This document shows positions 62,185-64,000 of a stretch of DNA of 64,000 bases, piece by piece. The notes under the pieces are model-generated. The model was not told the origin of the DNA, did no database searches, and saw only the letters and a program-made list of their open reading frames with translations. How positions within the stretch are numbered: the stretch's first letter is position 1; every line of letters begins with the position of its first letter. Origin of the DNA: VRUE01 sp033856275 (lineage in GTDB: Bacteria; Actinomycetota; Thermoleophilia; Solirubrobacterales; 70-9); assembly GCA_033856275.1 (NCBI GenBank), contig JAWVFJ010000023.1, positions 1-64,000 of the forward strand, in the 5' to 3' direction. A program made the position numbers and the translations under genes.

Positions 62185-62508
62185 TCAGCTCTCTCCTTCT
62201 ATCTCTGTTTCGTTCAACTCCCCATGAAGTGCCCAGCCGACGGCGACTCCAACCATCATTCCTATCCGCGCCTCCTCGGCCAGCAGCGAGCGCACCGCGA
62301 CGATGCGCTCCTCCGGATCGGGTGCCGTCGCCGCCTTCAGCGCCTCGGCGTCGTGGGACTCGCCGAACCAGCCTCCCTCGGCGAGGGCAGCGGCCAGGAC
62401 CTTCTGCAGCTGCGGTGCGGCGCGGGCGACGATCCGCTCCGCCTCGGCGAAGCGCTCTGCATCGACCAACCGCTCGATCGCGGCGTCGAGTTGCTCATCC
62501 GAGGGCAC
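62185..62508 (-). CDS. Helical protein of unknown function
   Basis: 107 residues with Ala/Glu-rich helices (LDAAIERLVDAERFAEAERIVARAAPQLQKVLAAALAEG, PEERIVAVRSLLAEEARIGMMVGVAVGWALHGEL). The stop abuts the start of the UPF0173 gene, suggesting co-transcription. No family recognised. Confidence 0.65.
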   Translation of the reverse strand: MPSDEQLDAAIERLVDAERFAEAERIVARAAPQLQKVLAAALAEGGWFGESHDAEALKAATAPDPEERIVAVRSLLAEEARIGMMVGVAVGWALHGELNETEIEGES

Positions 62509-62597
62509 GGAGAGGAGCCTAGCCGCCCCTGGACGCGGGAATCATTGTCGCCACTCCTCCGCTTCGCGGCCGGGGGCGGCCGAGGAGGCGGCGCCTG

Positions 62598-63359
62598 TTA
62601 GTGATCGCGCAACGCAGAGGCGGCGAGGCCGGCAAGGCCGCCGACGGCAGCGCCGACGAGACCGGCGAAGGGATCAGCACTGGAATCGAAGATCGGCAGC
62701 GCCAGCAGTACGGCCGCGGCGACGATCACTCCGATCACGTCGTAGTCGTCGTCGATCGCGTGGTGCGCCTCGGCACGGCGGAGTGCGAACCAGGCGGCGA
62801 CCGCGCCCAGGGCCATGCCGTTTCCACCCGCGATCACCTCGATGTCGCCCTGGGCATTGGCGATGCCGCTGGCGACGAGCATCCCGAGCGAGCCGCAGGC
62901 GACCAGCAGGATGGCGGTAGGCGCGGTGCCGAGTCGGCGCTCGAGGCCAGTGGCGAAGATCGCCAGGCCAATGGCGACAACGAAGAGGTAGCCGACGTCG
63001 ACGTAGGCGAAGGGCGCGGTGAGGAAGCGCCACCACTGGTCTTCGAGCGGCACGACCAATCCGCCGAAGGTGCTGAGCGAGTCTCCGGTCGCCTTCTGCA
63101 CGAGCAGCAGGGCAGCCGAGCCGAGGATCACCGCCAGCGTCGCGTAGGGACGGAACTCGGTGGCGGCTTCGCGCCGGCGGCGACGCAGAATCCGCGGTCG
63201 CGAGCGACGGCGCGGCTTCGCCTCCAGCCCGTCGCCACGCCGCTCGAGCTTCGGCGCCCGCTTGCGCAGCCGCGCGCCGCAATACGGGCACTCGGTTACG
63301 TAAGGACTGACCTCCGAGCCGCAGTTCTTGCAGATGACGCTGAGCTCAGTCTCGCTCAT
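62598..63359 (-). CDS. Rhomboid-fold membrane protein with zinc ribbon, catalytically dead
   Basis: 253 residues: N-terminal zinc ribbon (CKNCGSEVSPYVTECPYCGA), a basic linker, then about six membrane helices with rhomboid-like layout (WWRFLTAPFAYVDVGYLFVVAIGLAIFATGLERRLG). The usual GxSG nucleophile loop reads GGNGMALG, with Asn for Ser, and no His is present in the last helix (FAGLVGAAVGGLAG). So likely a rhomboid pseudoprotease. ATG 63359 chosen; longer frame is antisense to the aldolase start. Confidence 0.75.
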   Translation of the reverse strand: MSETELSVICKNCGSEVSPYVTECPYCGARLRKRAPKLERRGDGLEAKPRRRSRPRILRRRRREAATEFRPYATLAVILGSAALLLVQKATGDSLSTFGGLVVPLEDQWWRFLTAPFAYVDVGYLFVVAIGLAIFATGLERRLGTAPTAILLVACGSLGMLVASGIANAQGDIEVIAGGNGMALGAVAAWFALRRAEAHHAIDDDYDVIGVIVAAAVLLALPIFDSSADPFAGLVGAAVGGLAGLAASALRDH

Positions 63360-63450
63360 GGTCATTCGAGGATAACCCCCCGGTGGCAAGCGCTTGCGGC
63401 TCCACCGCGGTGGCATACTGCCGTGACACCCATCTTCGAGGAGGAAAAGC

Positions 63451-64000
63451 GTGGAGTTGAAGAGCCTGACCGAGCAGAAATCGCTGCTGGCCACCCTGGC
63501 CCCCGGCAAACGAGCGCGCCTGCGGCGGCTGCTCTTCGAGTTCGGCCCCGGCAACGGCACCCTGCTGCTGCTGCCGATCGACCAGGGCATCGAGCACGGC
63601 CCGCGTGACTTCTTCCCCAACCCGGCCTCCAAGGACCCCGACTACCAGTTCCGCCTCGCCGCCGAGGCCGGTTACTCGGCCCTCGCTTGCCAGATCGGCA
63701 TGGCGAGCAAGTACTACCCCGATTACGCCGGCCAGGTGCCGCTGATCCTCAAGGTCAACGGCAAGACCGACATCCCATCCTCCGCCAAGGCGTTCTCCTC
63801 CTGCAACGCCAGCGTCGAGGACGCGGTGAGACTCGGCGCCGACGCGGTCGGCTACACGCTCTACGTCGGCTCGCCGCGCCAGGACGAAGACCTCGCTCAG
63901 CTGCGCACAGTGCGCGAAGATTGCGACCGCTTCGGCATGCCGTTGATTGTCTGGTCCTATCCGCGTGGCGAAGCGGTCGAAGCCAAGGGCGGCCCAAACT
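63451..64000 (+). CDS. Class I fructose-bisphosphate aldolase (DhnA/FbaB type), partial
   Basis: GTG at 63451 with GAGGAGG eight bases ahead opens 183 codons to the window edge. LLPIDQGIEHGPRDFFPNP, LACQIGMASKYY, ILKVNGKTDIPS, SVEDAVRLGADAVGYTLYVGS and PLIVWSYPRGEAVE match archaeal-type class I aldolase. The Schiff-base Lys lies beyond the window. It cleaves fructose 1,6-bisphosphate. Confidence 0.9.
   Translation, partial: MELKSLTEQKSLLATLAPGKRARLRRLLFEFGPGNGTLLLLPIDQGIEHGPRDFFPNPASKDPDYQFRLAAEAGYSALACQIGMASKYYPDYAGQVPLILKVNGKTDIPSSAKAFSSCNASVEDAVRLGADAVGYTLYVGSPRQDEDLAQLRTVREDCDRFGMPLIVWSYPRGEAVEAKGGPN

Overview
The window is GC-rich DNA from an actinobacterium. The gene content (an F420-type luciferase-like oxidoreductase, actinobacterial leuA, PadR and PucR regulators, a KdpC of Streptomyces type, many GTG/TTG starts) suggests a high-GC soil lineage such as Thermoleophilia/Solirubrobacterales. 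That placement is inference from gene style, not from a marker gene.

Region 1 (1-12.1 kb, all leftward) is a potassium block: a PBP1-type penicillin-binding protein, then kdpD, kdpE, kup, corA, a 41-aa membrane peptide, kdpF, kdpA, kdpC, kdpB and a second, different kdpC that runs off the window. The order A-C-B-C and the two kdpC genes are unusual. A direct repeat ahead of the kdp genes is a candidate KdpE box. Region 2 (12.1-36.6 kb) is mixed metabolism and surface functions. It holds a glyoxalase with a duplicated tail around two tiny membrane genes, a cupredoxin and multicopper oxidase pair separated by one in-frame amber codon, DoxX, a carboxyltransferase, an F420-type oxidoreductase, HAD, DUF72, ferritin-like, STAS, CutA, an ABC exporter, a 5'-3' exonuclease, a cyclase, a flavodoxin plus Baeyer-Villiger monooxygenase operon, two paralogous secreted eight-repeat proteins with PKD-like domains, a methyltransferase and carotenoid oxygenase pair with a divergent PadR regulator, and a ParE/RHH toxin-antitoxin pair.

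Region 3 (36.7-55.7 kb) reads as a tandem array of integrated elements at one intact initiator tRNA gene, tRNA-fMet (55612-55685, minus strand). Copies of the tRNA 3' portion (42-47 bp) recur at 43840 and 48729, with a shorter 18-bp piece at 36771. They are flanked by conserved arm sequences carrying TTGCCCCA repeats at 12-bp spacing. No integrase remains. Element 3 (36.8-43.8 kb) holds leuA with a leucine-rich leader peptide, a frameshifted alcohol dehydrogenase, cupin, SDR and PucR genes and gene debris. Element 2 (43.9-48.7 kb) is decayed lipoprotein, TolB-like, SSB-like and XRE genes. Element 1 (48.8-55.6 kb) is a defence cargo: an OLD-family ATPase/TOPRIM nuclease and, convergent to it, a PD-(D/E)xK nuclease plus Ski2-like helicase pair that looks like a Hachiman (HamAB) system.

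Region 4 (55.7-64 kb) carries a Ppx/GppA phosphatase, a gene-free stretch with pseudoknot-like pairing and a strong terminator (candidate structured RNA), a thiamine-diphosphate enzyme, tRNA-Leu(UAA), an ECF sigma factor fused to a zinc-finger anti-sigma-like module and membrane segment, an R2-like di-iron protein, a UPF0173 metallohydrolase, a rhomboid fold lacking its catalytic residues, and the start of a class I fructose-bisphosphate aldolase.
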